DNA of 44,442 nt from Clostridiales bacterium (GTDB lineage: Bacteria > Bacillota > Clostridia > Christensenellales > Aristaeellaceae): positions 1 through 44,442 of the forward strand of contig JAAYLK010000080.1 of assembly GCA_012521895.1 (NCBI GenBank), in the 5' to 3' direction. The position numbers and the translations under genes were made by a program. The notes below the pieces were generated by a model, which saw only the letters and a program-made list of their open reading frames with translations, had not been told where the DNA came from and made no database searches. This document shows, piece after piece, positions 1-7,164 of the stretch. Position 1 is the stretch's first letter, and the number at the start of each line of letters is the position of its first letter.

Positions 1-391
1 AGGTGATCATCTGCATCGTCTTTTTGAGCTTTTTGCTGCGCAGCTCGTTGAGGCCAATGGCCAGCAGGATGGGGAAGGGGAAGCCGGCCAGCAGGGAATA
101 CAGGCTGATGGTGAAGGTGTTGGTGATGACGCGGACGGCGGAGGGCGCGGTCAGAAAGCGGGTGAAGTGGCGAAACAGCGGCTGGGTCCAGGGGCTGCCC
201 GCGATGCCGGCGGAGACCCTGTAATCCTTGAACGCCAGGGTGACGCCGTACATGGGGTAGTATTTGAAGATTAACAGGACGGCAAGCGGCAGCAGAATCA
301 GCACATAGTAGGGGATGCTGCGGCGCAGTTTGCGCGCGAAATCCGACCTGTGCCGTAGGTCCTTTCCGGCTTGCTTGTTGATGGTGGTCAC
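1..391 (-). CDS. LplB-type carbohydrate ABC permease, 3' part outside window
   Basis: The N-terminal 130 residues of an inner-membrane permease of the LplB/YtcO type (binding-protein-dependent sugar importers) are visible; the rest lies beyond the left edge. After a short basic start comes a first membrane helix (about residues 24-40), then the family-typical stretch FKYYPMYGVTLAFKDYR, then a loop and the start of a second helix (SLYSLLAGFPFPILLAIGLN). The start is GTG at 391, chosen because a GGAAAGGAG Shine-Dalgarno lies just upstream and the protein then begins a few residues before the basic region. It is divergent from the AraC gene at 545, with overlapping promoters, so co-regulation is likely. 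Such permeases usually pair with a second YtcP-like permease and a binding protein; neither is in view. The family call is firm, the substrate unknown. Confidence 0.9.
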   Translation of the reverse strand, partial: MTTINKQAGKDLRHRSDFARKLRRSIPYYVLILLPLAVLLIFKYYPMYGVTLAFKDYRVSAGIAGSPWTQPLFRHFTRFLTAPSAVRVITNTFTISLYSLLAGFPFPILLAIGLNELRSKKLKKTMQMIT

Positions 392-485
392 GGCCTCTCC
401 TTTCCTGGGTTCAGGCGAGGCTCCTTCCGTAAATAACGGAACGAGCGGGTGGGGCAAGCGGTCCTTGTGTCTCAAATCTGCTTTC

Positions 486-514
486 ACTATACCTTGTACC
501 CAGAGGGGCAACAA
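486..514 (-). promoter_or_regulatory. Sigma-70-type promoter for the LplB-type permease
   Basis: Read on the minus strand: -35 TTGTTG (509-514), 17-nt spacer, -10 TATAGT (486-491). The predicted start lies about 85 nt before the GTG at 391. It overlaps the promoter of the divergent AraC gene. A small inverted repeat TTCCGT-5 nt-ACGGAA lies downstream, near 427-443, inside the predicted leader. Confidence 0.55.
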
Positions 515-523
515 TGATACAAT
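494..523 (+). promoter_or_regulatory. Sigma-70-type promoter for the AraC-family gene
   Basis: TTGTAC (494-499), an 18-nt spacer and TACAAT (518-523), about 20 nt before the TTG start at 545. It shares bases with the divergent promoter at 486-514, so RNA polymerase cannot occupy both at once. A regulator bound here would act on both genes. Confidence 0.5.
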
Positions 524-544
524 TCGTTCAAAGGATGTGATATT

Positions 545-1333
545 TTGACGGAGCGGCCCTACACCCTGCGCCTGGTGCAGGCGGTGAAGTACGAAAACAA
601 CCGGGAGTGGAACTATCCCTTCAACCTCTATCCCTTCCACACTTTGTACCTGGTGGAGGGCGGGGATGGCTATGTAAAGACAAGTGAAACCACGGTTTCC
701 CTGCGCGCGGGGGAGGCCTGCCTGATCCCGGCCTTTACCCTGTTTTCCTGCTGGTGTGAAAAGAAAATCAAGAAAATCTATGTGGAATTCTTCCTGGACA
801 CGCCGTCCGGGCATGATGTGTTTTTTGAGCAGGGCAAGGTGATGACCCAGGCGCTGCCAAGCAGGGTGCTGTCGGGCATCAAGGCCTTGAGCCCCGGGGA
901 CAGCTTGAAGGACAGCATGCGCTTTGAGGGGGAATTGCTGCTGATTCTGTCCGGCTTCCTGGGCAAGGGCAGCGCCCGCGCCCAGCCGGAACTGGCGCGC
1001 GTCCAGCCGCTGCTGGCGGACATCCACAAGCAACTGGGGGGCGATTTGCAACTGGCCGCCCTGGCGCGCGACCACGGCTTCAGCCCCTCCTCGCTGTCGC
1101 ATTGCTTCAAGCGCGCTTTTGCCTGCACGCCCAAGCAGTATGTGCAGCAGCTGCTGGCCAATGTGATCAAGCACCAGCTGCTGCACACGGACAAGAGCCT
1201 GGTACAGCTGGCGGCGGAATACCGCTTCTGTGACCCCTACTACCTGTCCAACTTCTTCAAACGCCAGATGGGGATCTCGCCGCAGCTGTACCGGATGAGG
1301 GTGAAGGAAGATGATAAAAGGATGACGTTGTAG
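545..1333 (+). CDS. AraC-family transcriptional regulator (cupin sensor plus HTH)
   Basis: A 262-residue cytoplasmic regulator. Residues about 20-100 form an AraC-type cupin sensor (FHTLYLVEGGDGYVK, then LRAGEACLIPAFTLF). Residues about 155-255 hold the two helix-turn-helix motifs of the AraC DNA-binding domain (LAALARDHGFSPSSLSHCFK and LVQLAAEYRFCDPYYLSNFFK, ending in the usual FKRQMGISPQLYR). The start is TTG at 545, supported by AAAGGATG upstream; no ATG fits the beginning of the cupin. It is divergent from the LplB-type permease and probably controls that sugar system, as is usual for such pairs. The stop codon is followed directly by the first hairpin of a dispersed intergenic element. 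The ligand cannot be read from sequence. Confidence 0.93.
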   Translation: MTERPYTLRLVQAVKYENNREWNYPFNLYPFHTLYLVEGGDGYVKTSETTVSLRAGEACLIPAFTLFSCWCEKKIKKIYVEFFLDTPSGHDVFFEQGKVMTQALPSRVLSGIKALSPGDSLKDSMRFEGELLLILSGFLGKGSARAQPELARVQPLLADIHKQLGGDLQLAALARDHGFSPSSLSHCFKRAFACTPKQYVQQLLANVIKHQLLHTDKSLVQLAAEYRFCDPYYLSNFFKRQMGISPQLYRMRVKEDDKRMTL

Positions 1334-1521
1334 CATTGAATTGTCTGAGGACAATTCAATGTTTTGGGAAGACGGAAATTTCTGCCTGTTCGGCCTCGTT
1401 TCACTCGCCTCACGGTCGGCAGAAGTTCGCGGTGCGTTTGGGCTTTCGCCCAAACCCAAACCACCGCACATGTCGCTGGTTTGGATTTCCATCAGAGGGC
1501 TCCGCCCTCCGATACCTCCCA
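1334..1521. repeat. Multi-hairpin intergenic element, family 1, copy A
   Basis: Begins at the base after the AraC stop codon. Order along the plus strand: a perfect 12-bp stem (1334-1345 with 1350-1361) closed by loop TGAG; the string TTTTGGGAAGA; a second stem TTCTGCC/GGCAGAA (1380-1386 with 1418-1424) around a loop containing TGTTCG, GTTTCACTC and CACGGTC; a third hairpin GTTTGGGC-TTTC-GCCCAAAC (about 1437-1456); and a final GAGGGC-TCC-GCCCTC hairpin (1495-1509) followed by CTCCC. The same order recurs at 11978-12159 and, expanded, at 43333-43620. It lies between convergent genes. No open reading frame of note. Confidence 0.75.
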
Positions 1522-1535
1522 AGATATACCTTTCA

Positions 1536-1569
1536 TAAACGAAAACTGCCGCGGTGAACCCGCGGCAGT
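1536..1569 (-). terminator. Intrinsic terminator of the anion permease
   Basis: A 10-bp perfect stem ACTGCCGCGG/CCGCGGCAGT (1545-1569) with a 5-nt loop. On the minus strand it is followed by TTTTCGTTT. It stands about 40 nt after the stop of the gene ending at 1607; the plus-strand side also carries a short T run, so it may act in both directions. Confidence 0.85.
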
Positions 1570-1606
1570 CGTTTTGTAAAGGGAATGATTTGTGTTCAGC
1601 GCCTTG

Positions 1607-2884
1607 TCAGATTCCCCAGAACAGCCAGACCAGGACGTAGCCGGTGGCTACGGCGGTGAGGGTGAAGGGAATGGAGATTTTCATGAAGTCCCAGTTGCTG
1701 ACCTCGTGGCCGTTTTTGCGCAGGATGCCAATGCCGGTGATGTTGGCGCTGGCGCCAATCGGGGTGAGGTTGCCGCCCAGGGTGGCGCCCACCAGCAGGC
1801 CAAAGTACAAAATGGTGGGGTCGATGCCCAGGTGGGAGGCGATGACGGCGGTGACGGGCAGCATGGTGGCCACATAGGGGATGTTGTCAATGAAGGCGGA
1901 CAAAAGCACCGAGGCCCAGACAATCAGGGTGTAGGCGATGAACACATTGCCGCCGGAAAGTCTGGCGAATGCGCGGCCAATCTCATCCACCACGCCGGCT
2001 TCTGAGATGCCGGCAATCACCACAAACAAGCCGGCCAGCAACAGCAGGGTGAAAAAGTCGATCTCTTTGAAAAGGTCTTTGACGGATTCCAGGGGTTTTT
2101 TGTGCTGGGTGATTTCGCGCACCAGGCCAATGAGCATGATGCCCATGCAGATGAGGCCGTTGGTGATGGCGGGTTTGCTGCCCTCGGGGATGAAGGAGGC
2201 AACCACCAGGAGCAAAATGGTGCCCAGCAGCATCCAGGTGGGGAAGTAATCGGTGACCACAGTTTTTTCTTCCATGGAGACGGTCTGCTTATGGTTGCGG
2301 AAGATGACATACAGGGTGACGGCGGACAGGATGGCGCCGATTTGTACCACGAAGAACAAGCCGGGCTTGCCCGCGTACCAGAAGAAATCCACAAAATTCA
2401 TGCCTGCCTGCTTGCCCAGCAAAATAGATGTGGTGTCGCCCACCAGGGTGGCCGCGCCCTGCAGGTTGCTGGAGATGGCGATGGAGATGATGACGGGCAC
2501 CGGGGAAATCTTCAGTTTGTTGCTGACCAGCAGCGCCACCGGCGCCACCATCAGCACGGTGGCCACGTTGTCCACAAAGGCGGAAATGAGGCCCGCGAAC
2601 AGCGACAGCGCGATGATGACCCATTTGACATTGGGCATTTTATCGATGATGTGGTCGGCCATCAGGGAGGGCATGCGGCTTTTGATGAAGAAGTACACCG
2701 TGCCCATGGTGCCGGCGATCATCATGATGACGTTCCAGTCGACTGCTGAAAAGACCTTGCCGATGGGCAGGATGCCCAGGATGACAAAGAGGGCGGCGGA
2801 CGCCAGGGCGATGTAAGCCCGGTAGTCGGAGAAAATGAGCAGGGCCACATAGGTGACCAGGAACAGGACCAGGGCAAGAACCAT
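1607..2884 (-). CDS. ArsB/NhaD-type (SLC13-like) anion permease
   Basis: A 425-residue polytopic inner-membrane protein of the ion transporter superfamily that holds ArsB, NhaD and SLC13/CitT-like carriers. About 11-12 hydrophobic segments can be counted. The two inverted halves each carry the family signature: SAFVDNVATVLMVAPVAL near residue 100 and SAFIDNIPYVATMLPV near residue 320; GATLGGNLTPIGASANITG follows in the second half. It is probably a secondary transporter of an anion such as arsenite, a dicarboxylate or sulfate, or a Na+/H+ antiporter; motifs alone do not separate these. No arsR or arsenate reductase is nearby, which argues weakly against arsenite. ATG start with CGGAGGA upstream and a TATACT -10-like hexamer at 2925-2930. 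Single-gene unit. Confidence 0.88.
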   Translation of the reverse strand: MVLALVLFLVTYVALLIFSDYRAYIALASAALFVILGILPIGKVFSAVDWNVIMMIAGTMGTVYFFIKSRMPSLMADHIIDKMPNVKWVIIALSLFAGLISAFVDNVATVLMVAPVALLVSNKLKISPVPVIISIAISSNLQGAATLVGDTTSILLGKQAGMNFVDFFWYAGKPGLFFVVQIGAILSAVTLYVIFRNHKQTVSMEEKTVVTDYFPTWMLLGTILLLVVASFIPEGSKPAITNGLICMGIMLIGLVREITQHKKPLESVKDLFKEIDFFTLLLLAGLFVVIAGISEAGVVDEIGRAFARLSGGNVFIAYTLIVWASVLLSAFIDNIPYVATMLPVTAVIASHLGIDPTILYFGLLVGATLGGNLTPIGASANITGIGILRKNGHEVSNWDFMKISIPFTLTAVATGYVLVWLFWGI

Positions 2885-3611
2885 AGATGTCGTCCTCCGG
2901 TAGAAAATTTACAAACCGGAAGGAAGTATAGCACGATTTAGGCAGATGGGGTAGGAAAACCGAAGGGAAACAAGGGATTTTTGCCGGATTGCGGCGGAAG
3001 GTGCGGATAAAACCGGAGGCGCGGGGTGGCAGCGGTTGGCGCTGCCCATGCCGGGCTGCCCGCGAACCTTCATCAAGGCACTTCAAACAGAGGGCTCCTT
3101 GAAAACCCATATGGCGCAAGGCAAAACCGCCGCATCTATCCCAATGGGCAGGTGTGGTTTTTTGGCGTGAAAACGCCGTTCTATACCAAGGGATAGGATG
3201 TCAGGAAACCCAATTGCCCTCATACTGAACAAAACAAGCAAGAACCATCCATGACCGCGTCCCTTCTCCCGGAAGAAGGAGGTGAAGCGTCACTGCCCCC
3301 GCCCACCCATTCTGTTGACGATTTGCCTTTGAGTGATTTTGCTTCCCACGCGCCTGATTCACTCAGGGCGGGCACACCCTAAAAATGAATGCTCCCCCTG
3401 CTTGCTCAGGTCATGATGTTTCGCGTCCTGTCCCTGCCCGCGCCGGCCGGGCAAGCCGGGGACAGCGTCCTCCATACAGCCTCCCGCTCCCGGGAAACGC
3501 CCCTGTTTTCCATGAAGAGCGATGATTTGATTCCTTCCGGGCTGCCGCGCTGAACCGCGCGCAGGGCACCCGGACGGCTTTGGCTTTCCAGCCAAAGGGA
3601 AAGGATGAACT
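2885..3611. other. Long intergenic region upstream of the dockerin cluster
   Basis: About 730 bp with no convincing gene. The left end carries the leader of the anion permease. Around 3130-3197 one frame gives a short open stretch ending in VWFFGVKTPFYTKG and a stop, which could be the relic of a lost C-terminus but is too short to assign. At 3578-3597 a perfect 8-bp hairpin (CTTTGGCT/AGCCAAAG, loop TTCC) directly precedes the GGAAAGGA Shine-Dalgarno of the dockerin gene. No tRNA or recognised riboswitch was seen. Confidence 0.5.
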
Positions 3612-4718
3612 ATGAAAATGAAGAGCGTTCTGGCATTCCTGGTGATGCTTGCCCTGCTGCTGCCCCTGGCGCCCATGGCGGAGACGCCCTTTTATTTGAA
3701 TGTGAGCGTCACACCGGTGCAGGCGGGAGCGGACAAACCGATGACAGCCAAGGTGTAACCCCAGGGCGGGAAGGAACCCATCCGGTACGTCTTTAACTGG
3801 CACATCATGGAATCGGGTCAATCCCATCTTGCACTGGAAGAGTCCAACGCCACCGGCGTGAGCATCCTGCAGCGCCCCTTTGGGGATTCCGGTTGGCTGA
3901 ACGTGTGGGCCTATGACGCACTGGGCACACTGTCTGACGTTGTTCAGATTGCGTTCACTGTTGATGGAAGCACGCCCAACCCCCTCGCGAGCTGGGTGAG
4001 TTTCTATCAACAGACCGTGAATGTCGGTGAGGAACTCATCGGTTACGCGCACACCACCGGCGGCGAGAAACCATTTATCTACAGCTATTACTGGGACATT
4101 ATCGAAAGCGGCCAGACAAACAACTGGAAGTATGTTCGCACTGACAAGGATACGGACAGACAGGTTTTTCCCTATGGCGAGACGGCCGTTTTGTATGTTT
4201 ATGTGAAAGACAGCCTTGGGCGGTCCGCTCTCTCTGAAAAAATAGCCATCGACATCACAAACGCGGTGCCAAACCCGTTAAGCGGCACCGTCACAGTGAA
4301 TAAAAGCGTGGTCGCCCCGGGTGTGTCCTTTGAGGTCTCTGTGGCGCCTTCAGGCGGCGAGCCTCCCTACCGCTATCTGTACACCTTTGATTATGAGGGC
4401 ATTGATTTTGCCAAGGATTATTCCAGCAACAACGCCAGCTTTACCCACACCCTCAACAAGGAAGCGCGTTGGAACATCACCGTTACGGTCGGTGATATTT
4501 ATGAAAGGGTCCTGAAGCTTAAAACGAGCATCGATGTGGTGTTTAAGCCCGGAGACACCAGCGGGGATGGCGTACTGGATATCACCGACCTGGTTGGCAG
4601 CATCCATTCCTTCCTGTTCCCTGACTATCAGCTCGCCAACCCCCTGGCCGAGGATGCCACTGGGGATGGAACCGTGAACCTCCATGACCTGGCCTGGGTT
4701 ATCAATCAGCTGCTGTAG
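3612..4718 (+). pseudogene. Secreted Ig-like repeat protein with dockerin, broken by an in-frame TAA
   Basis: One reading frame runs from ATG 3612 (Shine-Dalgarno GGAAAGGA) to the stop at 4718 but is interrupted by TAA at 3756-3758, codon 49. Before it are a signal peptide (MKMKSVLAFLVMLALLLPLA, then PMAE) and the first strand of a beta-sandwich repeat; after it the repeat continues in frame (PQGGKEPIRYVFNWHIMESG). Three Ig/PKD-like repeats of about 90 residues follow, each with a GG-x-x-P-[YF]-x-Y core and a PNPL linker. A type I dockerin closes the protein, with two calcium loops, DTSGDGVLDITDL and DATGDGTVNLHDL. There is no catalytic domain. The frame downstream is intact, so the stop may be recent, a sequencing error, or read through. 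An internal start near 3807 would lack export. Confidence 0.8.
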
Positions 4719-4858
4719 CGGCCAAACAGCCTCACGACAGCCCGCGGGCCGGCGGGGTCCGTTTCGGGGAAGGCCGGCCCTTCCCCGGGCAGTCATCAAG
4801 GATGGCACGCGGCGGCCAAGCACGATGCGCTTTCCCACTGTGGCGAAAGGAGACATTC

Positions 4859-6124
4859 ATGAAAATCAACCGCTATCTTCCCCTCCTGCTGGCGCTGCTG
4901 CTGGCGCTGACGGTCTGGGTGGCGCCGCGCCGGGCCTCCGCCATGATTGAAGTCTACCCCGAGAACACCAAATACGCCCGGTCCATCAGCACGTATGAAG
5001 GCACCGTGACCATCTATGAACAGCCCCATATGCGCTCCAAAAGGGTGTATGAAGTCCCCAACAACCACTCCATCATGGTCTGCGGCCTTGCCGCGTCAAC
5101 ACAGGAGACCTTGCCCGATGCCCTGTATCACTATGTCTATTACGTTGATTACCAGACACGCGCGACGTATTGGGGATATGTGAATACCGACCATGTCAAA
5201 ATCCAGGAACCGTATGCCTGGTCATTGCCAACATACAACAGGATGGACTTGTACGCGGTGAAACAGAATAACACGCCGTACTACAAAAGCCCCTGGAATG
5301 ACAGCAAATACATCGCCGGCACGCTGAACGCGGGGGTGCTGGTCCCTGTGTACTCCAGCGGGGTCAACATGTATGACGGCACGAATCCTTCCTGGTCTGG
5401 CACCTTTTCCACAAATTGGCACATCAAACAAAGTGAAGCGCGGGTAACGCATCCTTATGAAAACCCGCTCGACTTCATCAACAAGGATTTGCCGCCTGGT
5501 TCCTACAATTTCTCGCAATTCGTTACCCCTGGATTTCTGGGCCAGCTCGCCGCAAACGACCGGCCGTATGCCATCAGCATCACCGTGACCGTGCGGCTTG
5601 ACAAATGGCCTAACCCGGAGAAAACCTTCAAGCTTGTTGATTCAATGCCGTTCACAATCTACAGGCCGATTCAATCCGTCCGTTTTCTCAAGCCGAAGGT
5701 CATCGTAAAACCGGGGGAGGACTTCGCCAACCCCGTCTACATGGAACCGGGGAAAGCGACCTTGATGGATCATTATGAGCTCTTCATCTCAGCCAAGGAC
5801 GTTGTTGAAATTATCTCGGCATATCCCGGCACATTCAAAGCGCTCAATGTGGGAACGGCCCGCATTCATGTCCAGACTTCAGAACCCCACCCGCAATCCA
5901 TGAATTACTTTGACCTGCTTGTCACTGTCGATGGCCTGCCTGTCTACTTGCGCGGTGACGCCAATGCCGATGAAGTGGTGAACATCCTGGACGTGGTGGA
6001 AATCATCAAGTACATCGTGAACGCAGTGAATCCGGCAGCGCCAAAGAACGCCGATGCCACCGTGGACGGGGTGATTGACCTGTTGGACCTGGAGTGGATC
6101 ATTCAGCGCCTGGCCCCGTCCTGA
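4859..6124 (+). CDS. Secreted SH3-like/Big-like protein with C-terminal dockerin
   Basis: A 421-residue exported protein. ATG 4859 is chosen over earlier in-frame starts because it has GAAAGGAGA upstream and begins a clean signal peptide (MKINRYLPLLLALLLALTV, cleavage near ASA). Residues about 40-110 and 120-180 look like two bacterial SH3-type modules (GTVTIYEQPHMRSKRVYEV; YYKSPWNDSKYIAGTLNAG). Residues about 270-360 resemble a bacterial Ig-like domain (IQSVRFLKPKVIVKPGEDF). The last 60 residues form a type I dockerin: the first loop, DANADEVVNILDV, is canonical, while the second, DATVDGVIDLLDL, has Thr at the third calcium-ligand position. No enzymatic motif is visible. It lies 140 bp after the broken dockerin gene, facing a third one. 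A wall or polysaccharide-binding role is a guess. Confidence 0.88.
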   Translation: MKINRYLPLLLALLLALTVWVAPRRASAMIEVYPENTKYARSISTYEGTVTIYEQPHMRSKRVYEVPNNHSIMVCGLAASTQETLPDALYHYVYYVDYQTRATYWGYVNTDHVKIQEPYAWSLPTYNRMDLYAVKQNNTPYYKSPWNDSKYIAGTLNAGVLVPVYSSGVNMYDGTNPSWSGTFSTNWHIKQSEARVTHPYENPLDFINKDLPPGSYNFSQFVTPGFLGQLAANDRPYAISITVTVRLDKWPNPEKTFKLVDSMPFTIYRPIQSVRFLKPKVIVKPGEDFANPVYMEPGKATLMDHYELFISAKDVVEIISAYPGTFKALNVGTARIHVQTSEPHPQSMNYFDLLVTVDGLPVYLRGDANADEVVNILDVVEIIKYIVNAVNPAAPKNADATVDGVIDLLDLEWIIQRLAPS

Positions 6125-6135
6125 TGGAGTGATGG

Positions 6136-6171
6136 CCTGACACGAAATAAAAGCCGTGCCTGGTTTTTGTT
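6136..6171 (+). terminator. Probable terminator of the second dockerin gene
   Basis: An imperfect 9-bp stem, CCTGACACG against CGTGCCTGG (two mismatches), followed by TTTTTGTT. It starts 12 nt after the stop codon at 6124. Confidence 0.5.
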
Positions 6172-6251
6172 CTGATGTTGTGTGGGCTGCTCTTTCAGAA
6201 GATGCCGGATTGCCTTTATTCATAGTTCTTTGATGGTTTTCACCATAAAGA

Positions 6252-6292
6252 TGCACCCCCAAAGTTGGTTTTCGTCCAACTTTGGGGGTGCA
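6252..6292. repeat. Perfect 17-bp inverted repeat between convergent genes
   Basis: Arms 6252-6268 and 6276-6292 are exactly complementary, with loop TTTTCGT. It lies between the convergent dockerin genes ending at 6124 and 6323. Neither side carries a clear T run, so it is not a textbook terminator, though such a stem should block read-through in both directions. Confidence 0.8.
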
Positions 6293-6322
6293 GTTCAAGG
6301 CAACCCTGGTTTTCTATTTGGT

Positions 6323-6973
6323 CTATTTTCCAGTAATTTGCGCGATGACAAACGCCAGATCCGTCAGATCCACCACGCCGTTTCCGTTGATGTCCGCGTT
6401 TTCCAGTGAGGAGACCAAGGCGCGGTGCACGACACTGTTGATCATTTCCTGCAAGTCAGCCAGTTTTACAATTCCGTCGTTATCCGCGTCCCCGTCGACG
6501 CCGGTGGAAGGCTTTGTCGGGGAAGCGGTTGGGATGTCAGTGGGCGGTGCAATGCTTGTTGGCTTAGGAGAAGGTGTTGGTGTTGGTGTAGGCGTTGCAG
6601 GCGGCGTTGGTGTAGGCGTTGGGGGTTGTATTGGGGTCGGTACTGGCGCAAAAGTAGGAGTCGGTGTAGGCGATGGGGTGGGCGTTGGTGTTGGCAGCGC
6701 AAAAGTGATACTGACGGGATCTGTAAGGATAAACCGCTGGTCACCCTTGGCATCGGTGACAAGGATGCCAAACAGGGCATTCACCGGCGGCTCGGGAGGA
6801 AGATACCAGCGGTAGTCAACCGTTCCACTTGCTAAATTGCTGTCCCCGGCATAGGAGAAGGAGACCGGCGTGGGTTCACCCGCCTGCCAGAATTCCCAGC
6901 CATACCGGACTTCATGCGCTGTGGTCAGGTTATTGCCCGATGGCGCCTCAATGGCAAATGAAAGGATTGTCAC
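6323..6973 (-). CDS. Truncated dockerin protein with a Pro/Thr linker
   Basis: 216 residues: about 95 residues of a beta-rich module ([38 protein letters not shown]), then about 65 residues of PT-repeat linker as found in cellulosome and cell-surface proteins, then a type I dockerin ([13 protein letters not shown] and [13 protein letters not shown], both canonical). No signal peptide is encoded, which is odd for a dockerin protein. In frame, a TAA lies four codons before the GTG start at 6973, so the gene seems to have lost its 5' end. There is no Shine-Dalgarno, but a good promoter ends 8 nt before the GTG, so any message would be leaderless. It faces the previous dockerin gene. It may be a decaying remnant or an expressed cytoplasmic fragment. 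Confidence 0.7.
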   Translation of the reverse strand: MTILSFAIEAPSGNNLTTAHEVRYGWEFWQAGEPTPVSFSYAGDSNLASGTVDYRWYLPPEPPVNALFGILVTDAKGDQRFILTDPVSITFALPTPTPTPSPTPTPTFAPVPTPIQPPTPTPTPPATPTPTPTPSPKPTSIAPPTDIPTASPTKPSTGVDGDADNDGIVKLADLQEMINSVVHRALVSSLENADINGNGVVDLTDLAFVIAQITGK

Positions 6974-6981
6974 TTGCTCGC

Positions 6982-7010
6982 ATTATAATAAATTTGTTAA
7001 GAAGTAACAA
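6982..7010 (-). promoter_or_regulatory. Strong promoter abutting the truncated dockerin gene
   Basis: Minus strand: TTGTTA (7005-7010), 17-nt spacer, TATAAT (6982-6987). Only 8 nt separate the -10 hexamer from the GTG at 6973, so transcription should start at or beside the start codon. Confidence 0.65.
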
Positions 7011-7100
7011 GCCTTGGTACTGACTGTATGCTTGATAGACTGAGCAGGCTTTGGGCGGGTTGTTGGAAAGTCTTTGATTACTGGCGAAAATCTATAGAAA

Positions 7101-7127
7101 AACAACCGCGGGAGAGCATTCCCGCGG
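7101..7127 (-). terminator. Terminator of the first ABC importer operon
   Basis: Stem CCGCGGGA/TCCCGCGG (7106-7127), 6-nt loop, followed on the minus strand by TTGTTTTT. It is located just after the MalG-like permease stop at 7165. Confidence 0.85.
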
Positions 7128-7164
7128 CAGTTGTAATATTTGTGTTTGAATGAGGGCTCAGCGC

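Noticed and set aside
2894-2922. Stem CCTCCGGT/ACCGGAAG that would cover the Shine-Dalgarno of the anion permease
   Set aside because: The TATACT -10 at 2925-2930 would place the transcript start inside one arm, so the stem would not form in the mRNA unless transcription starts further upstream.
3115-3200. Possible riboswitch upstream of the dockerin genes
   Set aside because: No match to the conserved cores I know (c-di-GMP, TPP, SAM, cobalamin, glycine); the segment lies more than 400 bp from the start codon.
3359-4052. Minus-strand ORFs over the dockerin pseudogene and its upstream region
   Set aside because: No Shine-Dalgarno, no recognisable motif, and they overlap a frame with a clear signal peptide and repeats.
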